From positions 1-64,000 of the forward strand of contig MU867130.1 in NCBI GenBank assembly GCA_033725935.1: DNA of 64,000 bases, given 5' to 3'. Source of the stretch: Cladorrhinum sp. PSN259. Lineage: Eukaryota > Ascomycota > Sordariomycetes > Sordariales > Podosporaceae. Positions 8,131-18,025 of this stretch are shown one piece after another (position 1 is the stretch's first letter; each line of letters starts with the position of its first letter). The position numbers and the translations under genes are program-made. Below the pieces are notes generated by a model. That model was not told the origin of the DNA, did no database searches, and saw only the letters and a list, made by a program, of their open reading frames with translations.

Positions 8131-9128
8131 AGATGTGTGCTAATAGTAGAGGATGCCAACATCATTCGTGATGGCGAGTGTCGGCGAAAGATTGACACAA
8201 GATGTTGCGATCTGCGGCTAAAAAATCGTAGAGAGTTGCAGAAGTCCAGTGGGGGCTGACGTTTGTGCACGTGTATTCCGTAGAGCTCAGCCTAGGTCCA
8301 ATGAGATGTGTGACGAAGCAAGTAATTAGAACCATCAGTCAGCTTTAGTTACATTGACTTTATTGCTAAAATCGTGAGATAAAGAAGAAAAGGAAAAGTG
8401 GAAGAAGGCCTGCGATGCTGCTGCAGAGCTGGGCCCCACCTTTCCGGGTGGCTCCCATTGGCTGCAGCCAATCGGGCCTAGCCAGTCGGTTGGAACTGTC
8501 ATTCCGATGTGGTCTATCTCTGCAGGCCAACTCAATTCCAATATTAAGATGAGACAAGACAACTCATGGGCGTGACCCAGCCAAAGTGCAACACCTGCAG
8601 TGCCGAGAGCCAACGAAACTGCTGTAGGGGACGCCAGAGTATATTAAACTTGGCCGCCACCTCCCTACGGGCCTTGGTCGAGACTGTTACGGATCCGACC
8701 GTGACAGGTCATACATAGCGTAGGGTTAGGGTTGCATTTCGGGTGGCATGTGCTCGGCGCGCGGGGCATTTCCTCTGCGCGCCTGCGTCCATCACGTTGG
8801 TTCTGCATGCAACTACGTCAAAACGAAGGCTACTGTTAGATCACCACCATCACGACCGTGATAGAGACTCTGGGATCATCGACGAGACCCGTCCTGGTGC
8901 CAACAATAGCTCCGCCACTGTAAATCACATTTTGAGGAGCCCTAGCCTTGACACAATGTAGGTTGATCCAACATTGCCCCGGCCAGTAACAATAATGCAG
9001 TTGATACAGGCAGCCCCGGCCGAGGCCATAGCATAGCGCTTCATCTACAGGGCTTGCTAGAATAAGAGTCAAGAATCAGTCCTATGTCTCAGACTCTCAG
9101 TCTCAGCTTCATTACTGGTGGAATCGGG
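8131..9128. other. Upstream region of the kinase-like gene; unassigned
   Basis: No coding sequence is supported. It contains a short telomere-like motif at 8721-8733. Confidence 0.5.
8721..8733 (+). repeat. Short interstitial telomere-like repeat (TAGGGTTAGGGTT)
   Basis: Just over two units of the TTAGGG repeat used by most filamentous fungi. It is short enough to occur by chance, but it lies in the repeat-rich island. Confidence 0.5.
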
Positions 9129-9316
9129 TTTATTTAACTGTTGTGTATATACAACAGTTGTGAAATTAAATATAGGTAGATTCTACACAACCGTTGTGGG
9201 AGAGACAACCGTTGTAAATCACACAACCGTTGTGAGAGAGACAACCCGTTGTGAGCGTTGTGACCCACTCTGGATACCGAACCCGCAGTATATAATGGTT
9301 TGATTGGTTCAGATGA

Positions 9317-9401
9317 GGTACGTACCCAGGTACGTACCAGAGCGTGGAGGAGAAAGTGGATTGATTGGTTAAAGGCTAAGGTACGTACCCAAGTACGTAC
9401 C
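9317..9401. repeat. Two pairs of the palindrome GGTACGTACC
   Basis: Copies at 9317-9326 and 9329-9338, then 9380-9389 and a one-base variant at 9392-9401. Within each pair the copies are spaced 12 bp centre to centre, and the pairs are about 63 bp apart. Confidence 0.85.
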
Positions 9402-9569
9402 ACAACCCTTGCCCACCTACCTGCCTGCCACCAACCCAGCCATCCACCACCATATCAATCACCTTACCTACGTGCCTTTCTACCGTATATGTGGCCGTGG
9501 ATTGGTTGGCTGGAGATGCCCTAGGATAAGAGATGTGGTCAGTCTCTGGCACGGCTGCAAGCCAGGAAG

Positions 9570-9570
<1 letters not shown>

Positions 9571-9605
<35 letters not shown>
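9571..9605 (+). repeat. (TG)n microsatellite
   Basis: About 17 uninterrupted TG units inside the candidate element. Confidence 0.9.
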
Positions 9606-9609
<4 letters not shown>

Positions 9610-9779
9610 CGGGTGCCATACCTGTGCCTGTGTGGGTGTGCAGGGCAATGCCATCTCTATGGCCATGTGGGTGCGCAAGCCATGCCCACGTATATGTGGA
9701 TGTGGGTATGTATGCCGATGCCATCGCCGGTGCTGTGGTAGGTGGGTGGTAGGTAGGTGGTAGGTGGGTGGTGGGTGTG

Positions 9780-9829
9780 GTGGTTGAAGTGGTTGAAGTG
9801 GTTGAAGTGGTTGAAGTGGTTGAAGTGGA
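9780..9829 (+). repeat. 9-bp tandem repeat GTGGTTGAA, about five units
   Basis: Perfect units in tandem, followed by a decayed GTGGAAGATGG. It lies inside the candidate element and reads as an artificial repeat peptide in several frames. Confidence 0.9.
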
Positions 9830-10378
9830 AGATGGCCAACACTTCGAAGATGCAGAGATCCAAGGCATTCCCTGTGGGTGTGGTGTGGGTGTGGGCAGGT
9901 GTGGCCGGGCGCCTCCTGCCCTCTGGGAATGCCCTCATCCACTTGCACCCTGGCCTGGCCCACCTGGAACCTTGGTTTGGCCCACCCGGGAGCTTCCCGC
10001 CTGCGGGTTGAAAGTCTAACGGTTGGCCATTTCACAACGGTTGTTCGATTCACAACAAGTTGGCTGGATACAACGGTTCAATATTGGCGACAGTTGCAGC
10101 CGTTCACCAACGGTTGTGGCCGTAGTAGGACGGTTGAACATATATAACTGTTATTGCAAACCATATACTGCCCTTAATGTTTACTCTACAACTCATCAAC
10201 TCAGCCAGACTGGTTATCTTGACTTCTATATTATTCAAGGTCCCACCCTACGACATATTAAGCATTTCTATCCGGGACCAGGCTCTACTTCTATACGTAA
10301 AGCCTTAATCACAACAACTGTCGCCAATTCGCCTAATTTTCCCGAGCACGGAACTTTACCACCCTACAAGCCGCAACC

Positions 10379-10768
10379 ATGTGCCGCAAGTATCAGCGTG
10401 TCGGACGGTGCGGACACGTCTATAGAGAGAGCTGGAGTCCCAAGGACGCCAGGGACTGCCAAGTAGCACGGGCTCGAGCACGCCAGACCGGAAACCCAGC
10501 CAGACACTGCAGCCAATCCCAGGGCGGTCGTTCCACCCACGTCACAAGCGACAACACCCAAATCTGCAGCTCCCTCTCGTGCTACAGACACTACATCCTC
10601 AGTACCAACGGTTGGACGTGCCACAGATGTGGCGGCCAGAACAGCGCCACTAGAAATTCGTGTGTGCACAGCGAAGTGGTTGACTATTCCTCTGGGTCGT
10701 CGTCCCGCTCCTATGAGGTGTGCGGACACTACTCCTGCAAGAAGTGCAAACCCATCAGCCGCCGGTAA
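10379..10768 (+). CDS. Small Cys-rich, zinc-binding-like protein
   Basis: 129 residues from ATG 10379 (preceded by CCGCAACC). The N-terminus MCRKYQRVGRCGHVYRESW and a C-terminal zinc-ribbon-like block, WTCHRCGGQNSATRNSC (residues ~79-95) followed by CGHYSCKKC (~114-122), follow the layout of small fungal proteins that begin MC...CGH and end in paired Cys motifs. No function is known for that group. The stop follows immediately after SRR, and the codon before the stop lies at a good donor site (CGGTAAGT), so a further exon is possible. It lies just right of the candidate 9.1-10.15-kb element and itself contains one CCAACGGTTGG palindrome. Confidence 0.5.
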   Translation: MCRKYQRVGRCGHVYRESWSPKDARDCQVARARARQTGNPARHCSQSQGGRSTHVTSDNTQICSSLSCYRHYILSTNGWTCHRCGGQNSATRNSCVHSEVVDYSSGSSSRSYEVCGHYSCKKCKPISRR

Positions 10769-12529
10769 GTACCTCGGGCTTTCGGTAGACAACGGCATAA
10801 CAAGGCTGGTTCTTTGTTGTACTGCGAGACGGATGAGGATGTCGATTGGTTTTGTTTAGGCCTGAAGGAATAGGTATCTGAGAGGATGTACTGTTTGTCT
10901 GGTCTAGATAAACAAAAAGTTCAAAGGCGTTGACAAAGAGATCCACAAATGGAGAGCAGCGAGGGGCTAAGAAAAACTTGAGACCAATGATGATGAAGAA
11001 GAATGATGATAAGTGACACTTAGGGAGGCTTAGCTAAGTATAGAAACAGATAATTATTGGGTAATTAAATGGAGAATAGTCTAGGATCTATCGGGATACT
11101 GTTGCTTAAGTCGTGAAGCCGTTGCCGCTTTGATGTGGTGGTGACGTCTGTATCTAATCCTCGCTTTTTTGGCATACTATTGTTCTCGGGAAGTATCGCG
11201 TTAGTCCCGGGGTCACAGTTGTGGATATCATTTATATGAGTTTCCTATTCTGAGAGACCGTTAATTTGGTATTGGTTACCACAGCTCTAGCACTGGAGAA
11301 GTGTGTCAAACCGTCCTACTTTGACGTGCTCCTTGTTGAAATGTCGAGAGAAACTTCGTTCTGGAAAGAATATACCGCCGTAAATAAAACATTGGGCATT
11401 CCTCTCTCTTGGTTCCTCTTACGTGGCTCTCTGTGCCTGAGAAGTCGCGGAATGAGTGATGTTTGGAGCGTATTGCCGGCCGTGATATCTCTCCGTATAA
11501 TTGCTTTATTCTTCTGTGCTTATGATACTAGAGTCTTTCCTTTGCCGCTGGCATTCTGGATATAAAAACGGCCGGTTAAATGCTCCTTTGTTAATGTATA
11601 TATTCTGGTGATGTCTAGTAAGGCTGTGGCGCTGGTTAAACGAACAAGAATAAAGGAGGTAAAAGTGCTAGTTAGTAATTTGTCTTCGACTTGGTAGCCG
11701 ACAGGGGAGTCACCCATCTCCAACATCACGGTTTTGTTTCGGTAACAGGAGCGATGATATTTCCCGCCATGGGTGTGCTAGGGCCCAAGGTCTGTTAAAC
11801 TCGTCAGCGTTCCCAACCTACATGTCAAAACATTTCGTTCACGCTTAACCCCTGAGCGAGAACAGCATGCACACAATGGTTGTTTGACAGAATCTGGCCG
11901 TAAAGGTCGCCGGAATCTCAATCATAGCTTTAAACCTGCGTTATCTCACCGGTGCTCCTCGTTATAAATGTCATCAGAACGCCTGAAAACAGCTCACTGC
12001 CGTCTCAAAGTCGACACTCAGATCAATTCATCCGAGTTCAAATCTCCAGAAATCTCGAACATGCACCCCTGATGCCCTAGCTGGGCAGGCAAAATTGAAG
12101 CCATGCATAACCATGACTACGCCCTTGCGGTCGTTCTCTATGTATGGACATATATTAACAAGACTGGCTCGACCGGCAAGGAGTCCCTTCGAAAGCGGGC
12201 AGTCCTCGCCGTCGATGTAGGCTCGTGTGGTATCTTCTCAGCCTCTCGTCGGCAACGCCCCGCCCTAACGCCCTGTGCCCTTTCCTCCGTCGATGACCCC
12301 TGCCCCAATCAGTTTGGCTTGTCGACCGTCGACAGTCGGCAGAGGAAACCAAAGCATCCGGAACCTCCTCCCGGGCTTGAGGGGGTGCGCGAGCTCTTTC
12401 CCGAATGTTGAGTCCCTTCCCCTTTAAATGACAGGAATACACCAAAGGACCCGCCTCGGGATCTGCCTCGTTCAAATTTCGCTGCCTTAACTTCTCTTCT
12501 TTAAATCTGGGCGGAAATTCCTCGCTTTC
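10769..12529. other. Gene-poor stretch, nothing supported
   Basis: Only short open frames with no recognisable family (for example 99 codons at 11266 and 102 codons at 12103, both plus strand). Neither has neighbours, motifs or codon use that would support it. Confidence 0.5.
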
Positions 12530-13535
12530 TCACACTCTCTCTTCTTTACCACAAATAGCGACGACGAAGACAACAACCGCCTCCAAGCCTTCGTCAGCCT
12601 GGTTCACGGCAATAACCTCAATCTCGACGGTGGCTGCGAGCTGCCGGTGATACAAGAGGTTTTTTCGTTGGTGAGTACCTCTCTTTCTTTTTATTGTGGC
12701 ATTCCCCCCCTCAAGGTCGAGAGGATATTGGCCGAGGGCGACCTTGGTGCCGACAATCTTCAAGGACTTGGCGACAGAGGACTCGATGATGCCGACCGAT
12801 TCGATTCCATTTGGCTCGATCGTGGGCTCGGTCTGGATGTACTCGAGGACTCAAAATATCGAGACTCGATCACCTCGAGGTCGAGACCCCAAAGACTTCC
12901 CAATCCATCCTCCTCATCAAGATTTATCTGTGGCCACCGAGCTGACCTGCTTCTTCCCATAGCTAATTACTCATCACCTCACATCAGTCCAAGCATCCGC
13001 GTCGGAGTCGAGTTTAGATTTCATCTGCTCTCGTGTCTCCCAAGCTTTCGGCATTGGTTGGACTTCATCTTGACTCTACATCTGCCTTGTTCCCATTTGG
13101 ATGATCAGCAGCCCGATTCTCAGCCTCATTTGAGCGGTCAGCAGCAGTGTCATCACTAGGCATCTTGTCTTCGACAGCAAGAGCACCGGCGGTCTTGTTC
13201 TTCTGAGCTGCAAGAGTGCCAAAGTCTTGTCCCATCAAGTACTGCTGGTTCTTACAACTCTCGGCAACAGGAGTCCATCAAGTACTGCTTGCTTCTTATC
13301 ATTCACAACAACAGGAGTCCAACAAGCTCAAGTAAGAACAAGCCTAATCATTACAACAGTCTCGTGCAGCCTTCTTTTCTCATAGAAGGTCTCAGCAGTA
13401 GTCTCTTCAGTAGACATCTCGTCCTCAACAGTAAGAGCACCAGCAATCTTTCCGTTCTGAGCTGCAAGAGTGCTACAGTCTTGTTTCAATTGCTGGCGCT
13501 TACAACCCTCAACAATACGAGTCCAACAAGCTCAA
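12530..13535 (-). pseudogene. Decayed minus-strand gene with internal protein repeats
   Basis: Reading the minus strand, two related blocks occur. The block at about 13,510-13,411 reads CKRQQLKQDCSTLAAQ, then GKIAGALTVEDEMSTEETTA. The block at about 13,262-13,158 reads CKNQQYLMGQDFGTLAAQ, then NKTAGALAVEDKMPSDDTAA. The copies differ by a 6-base in-frame indel and many conservative codon changes, so they diverged under protein-level constraint. The second block runs on to a stop at about 13,068 (end NGNKADVESR). A further coding-like stretch at about 12,860-12,700 reads YIQTEPTIEPNGIESVGIIE, then KSLKIVGTKVALGQYPLDLE. Several stops separate the pieces, so it is a relic or a gene whose introns I cannot place. 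Family unknown. It abuts the start of the plus-strand gene at 13635. Confidence 0.4.
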
Positions 13536-13578
13536 GCATTGCGACAACCTCGTCTTGCCTTCTTTTTCACAGAAGAGC
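13158..13578. repeat. Imperfect direct repeat, two copies of ~170-230 bp
   Basis: Copy 1 spans 13158-13392 and copy 2 13412-13578. The best-matching part is TTCTGAGCTGCAAGAGTGC (13201 onward and 13455 onward). Copy 1 has an inner duplication of CATCAAGTACTGCT. The repeat corresponds to the protein repeats of the decayed minus-strand gene. Confidence 0.7.
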
Positions 13579-13634
13579 GAGCCCAATAACCTTTTTCTCC
13601 TCAAAGAGAAATCATACCCACCACTTTCGACAAG

Positions 13635-16600
13635 ATGACTCCCTCCAGGATGGACGGATTTATCAATCGGTTTCCTTCAATGATGAGCTTCTTCACTCGG
13701 ACGGATGATGATGACTTTTCTTTGGCCGATCAGGAGATTACCCCGTTGCTTGGCGATGGTGCTCCTAGGGTACTGGAAAGGGGGAGGAGCCTCGGTGGGG
13801 GTGAGAGTTCAAGATTGGGCGAGAGTGACAGCGAGAGGTTGGAACGTGAACGCAGAATGAACGCGTTTTATGGTGAGTTTTTCCCTTCTTTATTTTTATC
13901 TCAATCCCTGGTTTTGGCTTTTTGTTCTTCTTTTCTTTCTTTGTCTCGGTATTCGGGAGTTGGCTTTTTTTCTTCTTCTTCGGGTGTTGGATACCCTTGT
14001 CTGTTGTCTCGGGGTGAGAGATGTCCCGAGTGGGATGGGTATGCCGTCGTCGAGTGGAGATGGGTGTGTTTGTTCTTGGTGTACCGAGAGGGATGTCTGG
14101 CTGCCGAGGAGATAGGTTGGTGATAATGGATCAAGTGGCCTGGTTGCCATCTCTTGCTGTCATCTCATGTTAGGATCCATCCACGGAGAAGGATATTGGA
14201 CCAAGACTTACTCTCGAGCGGAATGCTAACGGTGGTGTTGATTTAGCAGCACAATTTTGGGAGAACGCGATGAGGGACCGTAGAGAAATATTTGCGTGCA
14301 TTGATGCGGAGCTTCGCAAGCTGAGATCACAATCAGGTATGCTGTTGGTGATGTTGTCGTCGTCGTCGTTATGCATGTAGCTGTCAACATCATACATGTT
14401 GCCGCCGTTGGTCTGCATGATGGTGTTGTGGTTATGTATGTGATGGTGGTGGTCGTCGTCACGCATGTGGTTGCCACTGTTGTTGCTGCCGTCATCGTCG
14501 TCGTCTGAAAGCAGCAGCAGCAGCAGAAGAAGAACAATACTAACCACCTCATAGATGCACAGAGCAGCAGAATCTCTGCTGAAGTGGTCCTCGGACCCAC
14601 AGGCAGGCCGGTCGAAGTCAGTGCCCCGTCCAGTATTGTCGACCCCCCGTAGCTGACAGGTCCAATAGGAGTCCCTAATTCCTAATCTCGTTCGACCTGC
14701 ACCTCCCGCACCTTCCGCACCTTCCAACGTAAACAATAGAGGCCGCAGCAAGTCAGTGAGTTGGGCGCCCCTTCCTTCCACAAATAGAAGGACCATGAGC
14801 GGGTCTCCCAAGCTGCCCTCGCCTTACAAGTCGAGGAGCTTGCTTGGGAATTTTATTCCAGTCACCACCACTTCTTCCTCCTCTTCCTCTCTTTCTCCCA
14901 CCACCAACAACAACGTCCACCACAAGAAGCCTTCGCTGACCCTGCGTCAGCAATACGAGATGGACAAGCAAGCGGCGTAAGTATTCTTTTCTTTTCTTCT
15001 TTTCCTTTATTCATGTTTCTTTTTCCTGTATCTTGTCGGTTGGAAAAGTCAATGTTTTGCGACTTTTCAGTCGCTTCTTCGACTTTTTTGCACATTTTGC
15101 GACTTTTCGACTTTGCAGTCGCTTTCTTCTACCTTCTCACACATTTTTCGACTTTTCCACTCGTTTCTCTCAATCTTTTCATCCTGTCCAACTGGAACTC
15201 TTATCCAAACCGATGACAAATACTGACAACTTCTTAGGGTCCCGCAACAAGACAACCGTGGCCGGGCGGGGGCCACAAAATCCAGCAGCGGGGGGGCTGC
15301 TGGTAGCTCGCGGTCGGTCTCACCGACCAAGGGCCGGGGATTTCCCCTCCCCCCCCAAACGACGCCCTTGCGGGCCCGGAGTCGCTCTCCAACCAAAGCG
15401 GCTTCCGGTGCCAGCAGGCCCGGCGAGACCCAGTTGATCGGGGTCTCGCGCACCGCGACCGCCGGCGAGGCTTCGGCCAGAAAGCTGTCGCGGTCCTCAG
15501 GCGAGATCGTCATCGGTCTCGCGCCTTCGTCCTTCTCCCAGGAGAGGGGCGTCGGCCAGCGTGGCGTCCGGGGCGGTCCTCCGGCTCCCATCAACACGAG
15601 CCTGGCTCGTGCGTATGGGCAGTCGCGGGCGATCGTCCGGGATGGTGGACAACGTCCCGTTGTCCTTCACCACCCGACTGAGCGGGAGCCCAGCCCCGAG
15701 AGGCGGGCTGCGTCGCAGGTCGCGACACTTGGGATAGTGGCGTCTCCTGGTGACGACGGCGAGGGAGAGGAGCAGGCTGGGGAGCCTGGGAGTGCCGACT
15801 TTTCGTCGGTCTACTCTCAGGATTACCGGCCGTCTCCGATCCATCCGACGGTCGCCCAATCCCTGGGCATTGAGGAGGGGGGCCCCTCAATGTCCGCCAC
15901 CGGCCCTCGCGGGTCGGTGCTGGCCCAATACCCATCGGCGGTTAGCCCGCTCCTCGTCCGCAAGGACGCTGGAATTACGGCGCCGTATCCCAAGCACGCT
16001 TCGCTGCTTGAGGAGTACGAGAAGTGGCGGGGGTCGACCACTCCGGAGGTCGACCAAGTTAACCAGCACCATGGGGATGGTGAGTCGGGCTCGTTCGAGT
16101 CATCGGGCGGAGTGCCTGCCCAAGTGTCGTCGGCCGACACCGAAGACCGCGGTTTTCAACCAATCGCGGCACTAATCTCTGGGCCTCTTCCGGCCAGAGT
16201 AGCCTCAAAGACTCTCATCGGAGAGCACGGGTGGCTTGAGGACACCACCAGCGGACTTGGCAAGTCCACAGCGCCCACGGGAAAGAGCCGCAAGCTCTTC
16301 GGCAAGTTTGTCCAGAAGACAAAGGACATGATGGTGAGTGTTCTTCTAGTGTTCTTGTGTGTGTTTTCACTTCTGGATGCTAACATTTTGTGTCTCTTCT
16401 AGGCCGGCGGCAATAACCCGTCCAACTTCGGCGGCAGCGCGGGCGCCTTCAACACCCAGCGCAAGTCGGATGGCTCTGCGGCTCTCAAGCGCAACCTCCA
16501 AACTTCGCTCGTGCCCCGTGAGCAGTGCGTCCTGTACTGCGAGCTCGACTGGTCGATTGCGTCTTCTCTCGAGATCTACATCCAGTCTCAGTTTGCGCGT

Positions 16601-18025
16601 GGCCGGGTCAACTTGGATGTCATCAAGCGCACCGCTGAGAATTGGGCACGCAAGGGCCGTCCCAAGGTCATTGGCTTCCGTTATGATGCCGAGACGCAGC
16701 TCGAGATCATGAAGCTGCATGTTAACGACTTCAAATGGTGCGGTCGTTATGCAAGCAATCCGGCCATCCTAGGCGTTCTCGACTCGGCGCGAGCGAATGC
16801 CAAACTCATGGCTGTCCGCACGTACTGTTACCCAGATACCGTCCTTGCGAAGTGGCTCGTTGATGCGCAGAACCTGTATGAGCTCATTGATGTGGGACAA
16901 CAAGAACTTAGTGTCCTCCAAGGTATCAGACAGTTCTTCGGGGAGCGCGTTCAGCGCGAGGAAAACCTCGCCCACCCAAGCCGAGTTCATGGCTTCCCAG
17001 AACTCAATCCTCTGCCTCGTCTGAACAACCAGCAGCAGCAGGTATCTCGTTCTCATCAGCAGCAGCTGCAAGTGTCTCCTTCTCACGAGCAACAGTATCA
17101 AGCGATGCCCCAACAGCAGCAAGGTTCATATCAGCCTCAGCAGTACGAGTATCAGGAGCATCCTCAGCAACAGAGTCATGCACAGCCTGCCCAAGATTAC
17201 CCCGCCACTCTGTATGGCTATGACAGCTCCCAGCAAGATCATGGTAACAACAGCTCGCAGCAGGCTTACGATAGCAGCTCTCAGAACGCCTATGGCAGTA
17301 CCACGTCTCAGCGTGCATATGGCAACAGCACCAACTCTCGTTACGATCCTTATACCACTCCTCAACAAGACCAGCGCACTACCGACCGTGCTTGCAGCAG
17401 CCCCACCAAGGGATTTCTGTCTTCTAGCAGTCCAACCAAGAAGCAGCACATTGCTCCTGCTCCTGACTTTTCGTCAAAATCCCGCAGCCAGCGTCGTCGA
17501 GAGTTGATTGAGCCCATCATGAGAAAGTATGGCACTCTTCAGCAAGGTCAAACCCGCACTCCCCAGTCACAGGATCATCACCGCACTCCCCAGTCACAGG
17601 AGCACCACCGCACTCCCCAGTCACAGGAGCATCACCGCACTCCCCAGTCACAGGAGCACCACCGCACTCCCCAGTCACAGGAGCATCACCGCACTCCCCA
17701 GTCACAGGAGCATCATCGTACTGCCCAGCCACATCAGCACCTTACTTCACAGCAACACCTTGCCCCTCAGCAGCCATACCGCACTCCTGAGCAAAAGCAC
17801 CAAGACGACATGAGGCAAGCTTATGCCGCGTACCAGACTGCGTACCAGGTCGCTGCCCGCCACATTCCCATGTCTTCGAGCGAAAAGACTCTGAGGACCA
17901 GCTACAGTGTGCAGACTTCTTTGAATGAGCGCCAGATGGCCAGGGAGAGGGAGTTTGAGCAGGCAAAGCTTCGTCGCGTTCGTAGCCGTCTTGAGGAAGA
18001 GCACGACGATAGCGAGTTCTTTTAA
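13635..18025 (+). CDS. Large multi-exon Q/N-rich protein of unknown function
   Basis: Proposed exons are 13635-13872, 14247-14336, a third exon ending at 14976 (start uncertain; 14757 keeps the frame), 15238-16333 and 16403-18025, roughly 1,090 residues. The last two introns have clear GTAAGT/GTGAGT donors, TAG acceptors and preserved phase. The first half is Ser/Pro/Arg-rich and probably disordered. A compact folded-looking block of ~150 residues follows the last intron: CVLYCELDWSIASSLEIYIQ, then FARGRVNLDVIKRTAENWAR and KVIGFRYDAETQLEIMKLHV. It is followed by a long Gln/Asn/Ser/Tyr-rich region, six tandem copies of HHRTPQSQE and a charged end (RLEEEHDDSEFF). I do not recognise a named domain. 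The low-complexity part resembles prion-like segments of RNA-associated proteins, but no RNA-binding domain is visible. The second intron would contain (GTC)n-like repeats. Confidence 0.75.
17555..17722 (+). repeat. 27-bp coding minisatellite (HHRTPQSQE), about six units
   Basis: In-frame 27-base units differ at only one or two positions (CAC/CAT alternation), which suggests recent expansion or gene conversion. Confidence 0.9.

Larger units (their letters stand above)
9129..10150. mobile_element. Candidate non-autonomous transposon with clustered ACAACCGTTGT motifs at both ends
   Basis: The left 130 bases (9130-9262) hold six or more copies of the palindrome-like 11-mer ACAAC-N-GTTGT, mostly with C in the middle (ACAACCGTTGT). 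The right 130 bases (10018-10152) hold a second cluster with G in the middle (ACAACGGTTGT) plus half-sites AACGGTTG and CAACAAGTTGG, which is the reverse complement of the left version. Opposed subterminal arrays like this are typical binding sites of a transposase at the ends of cut-and-paste DNA elements. The interior has no transposase, only simple repeats and short palindromes. Clear terminal inverted repeats and a target duplication could not be defined. Alternatively the motif (a YAACNG-type core) could serve a MYB-like host protein. Confidence 0.45.

Noticed and set aside
9533..9763. Open frames through the TG microsatellite and the GTGGTTGAA repeat
   Set aside because: They exist in several frames on both strands because the repeats lack stops; composition is artificial.
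9129..10150. CRISPR-like array reading of the regular ACAACCGTTGT copies
   Set aside because: Motif is short and palindromic, spacing is irregular, orientation flips between ends, and this is a eukaryotic genome.
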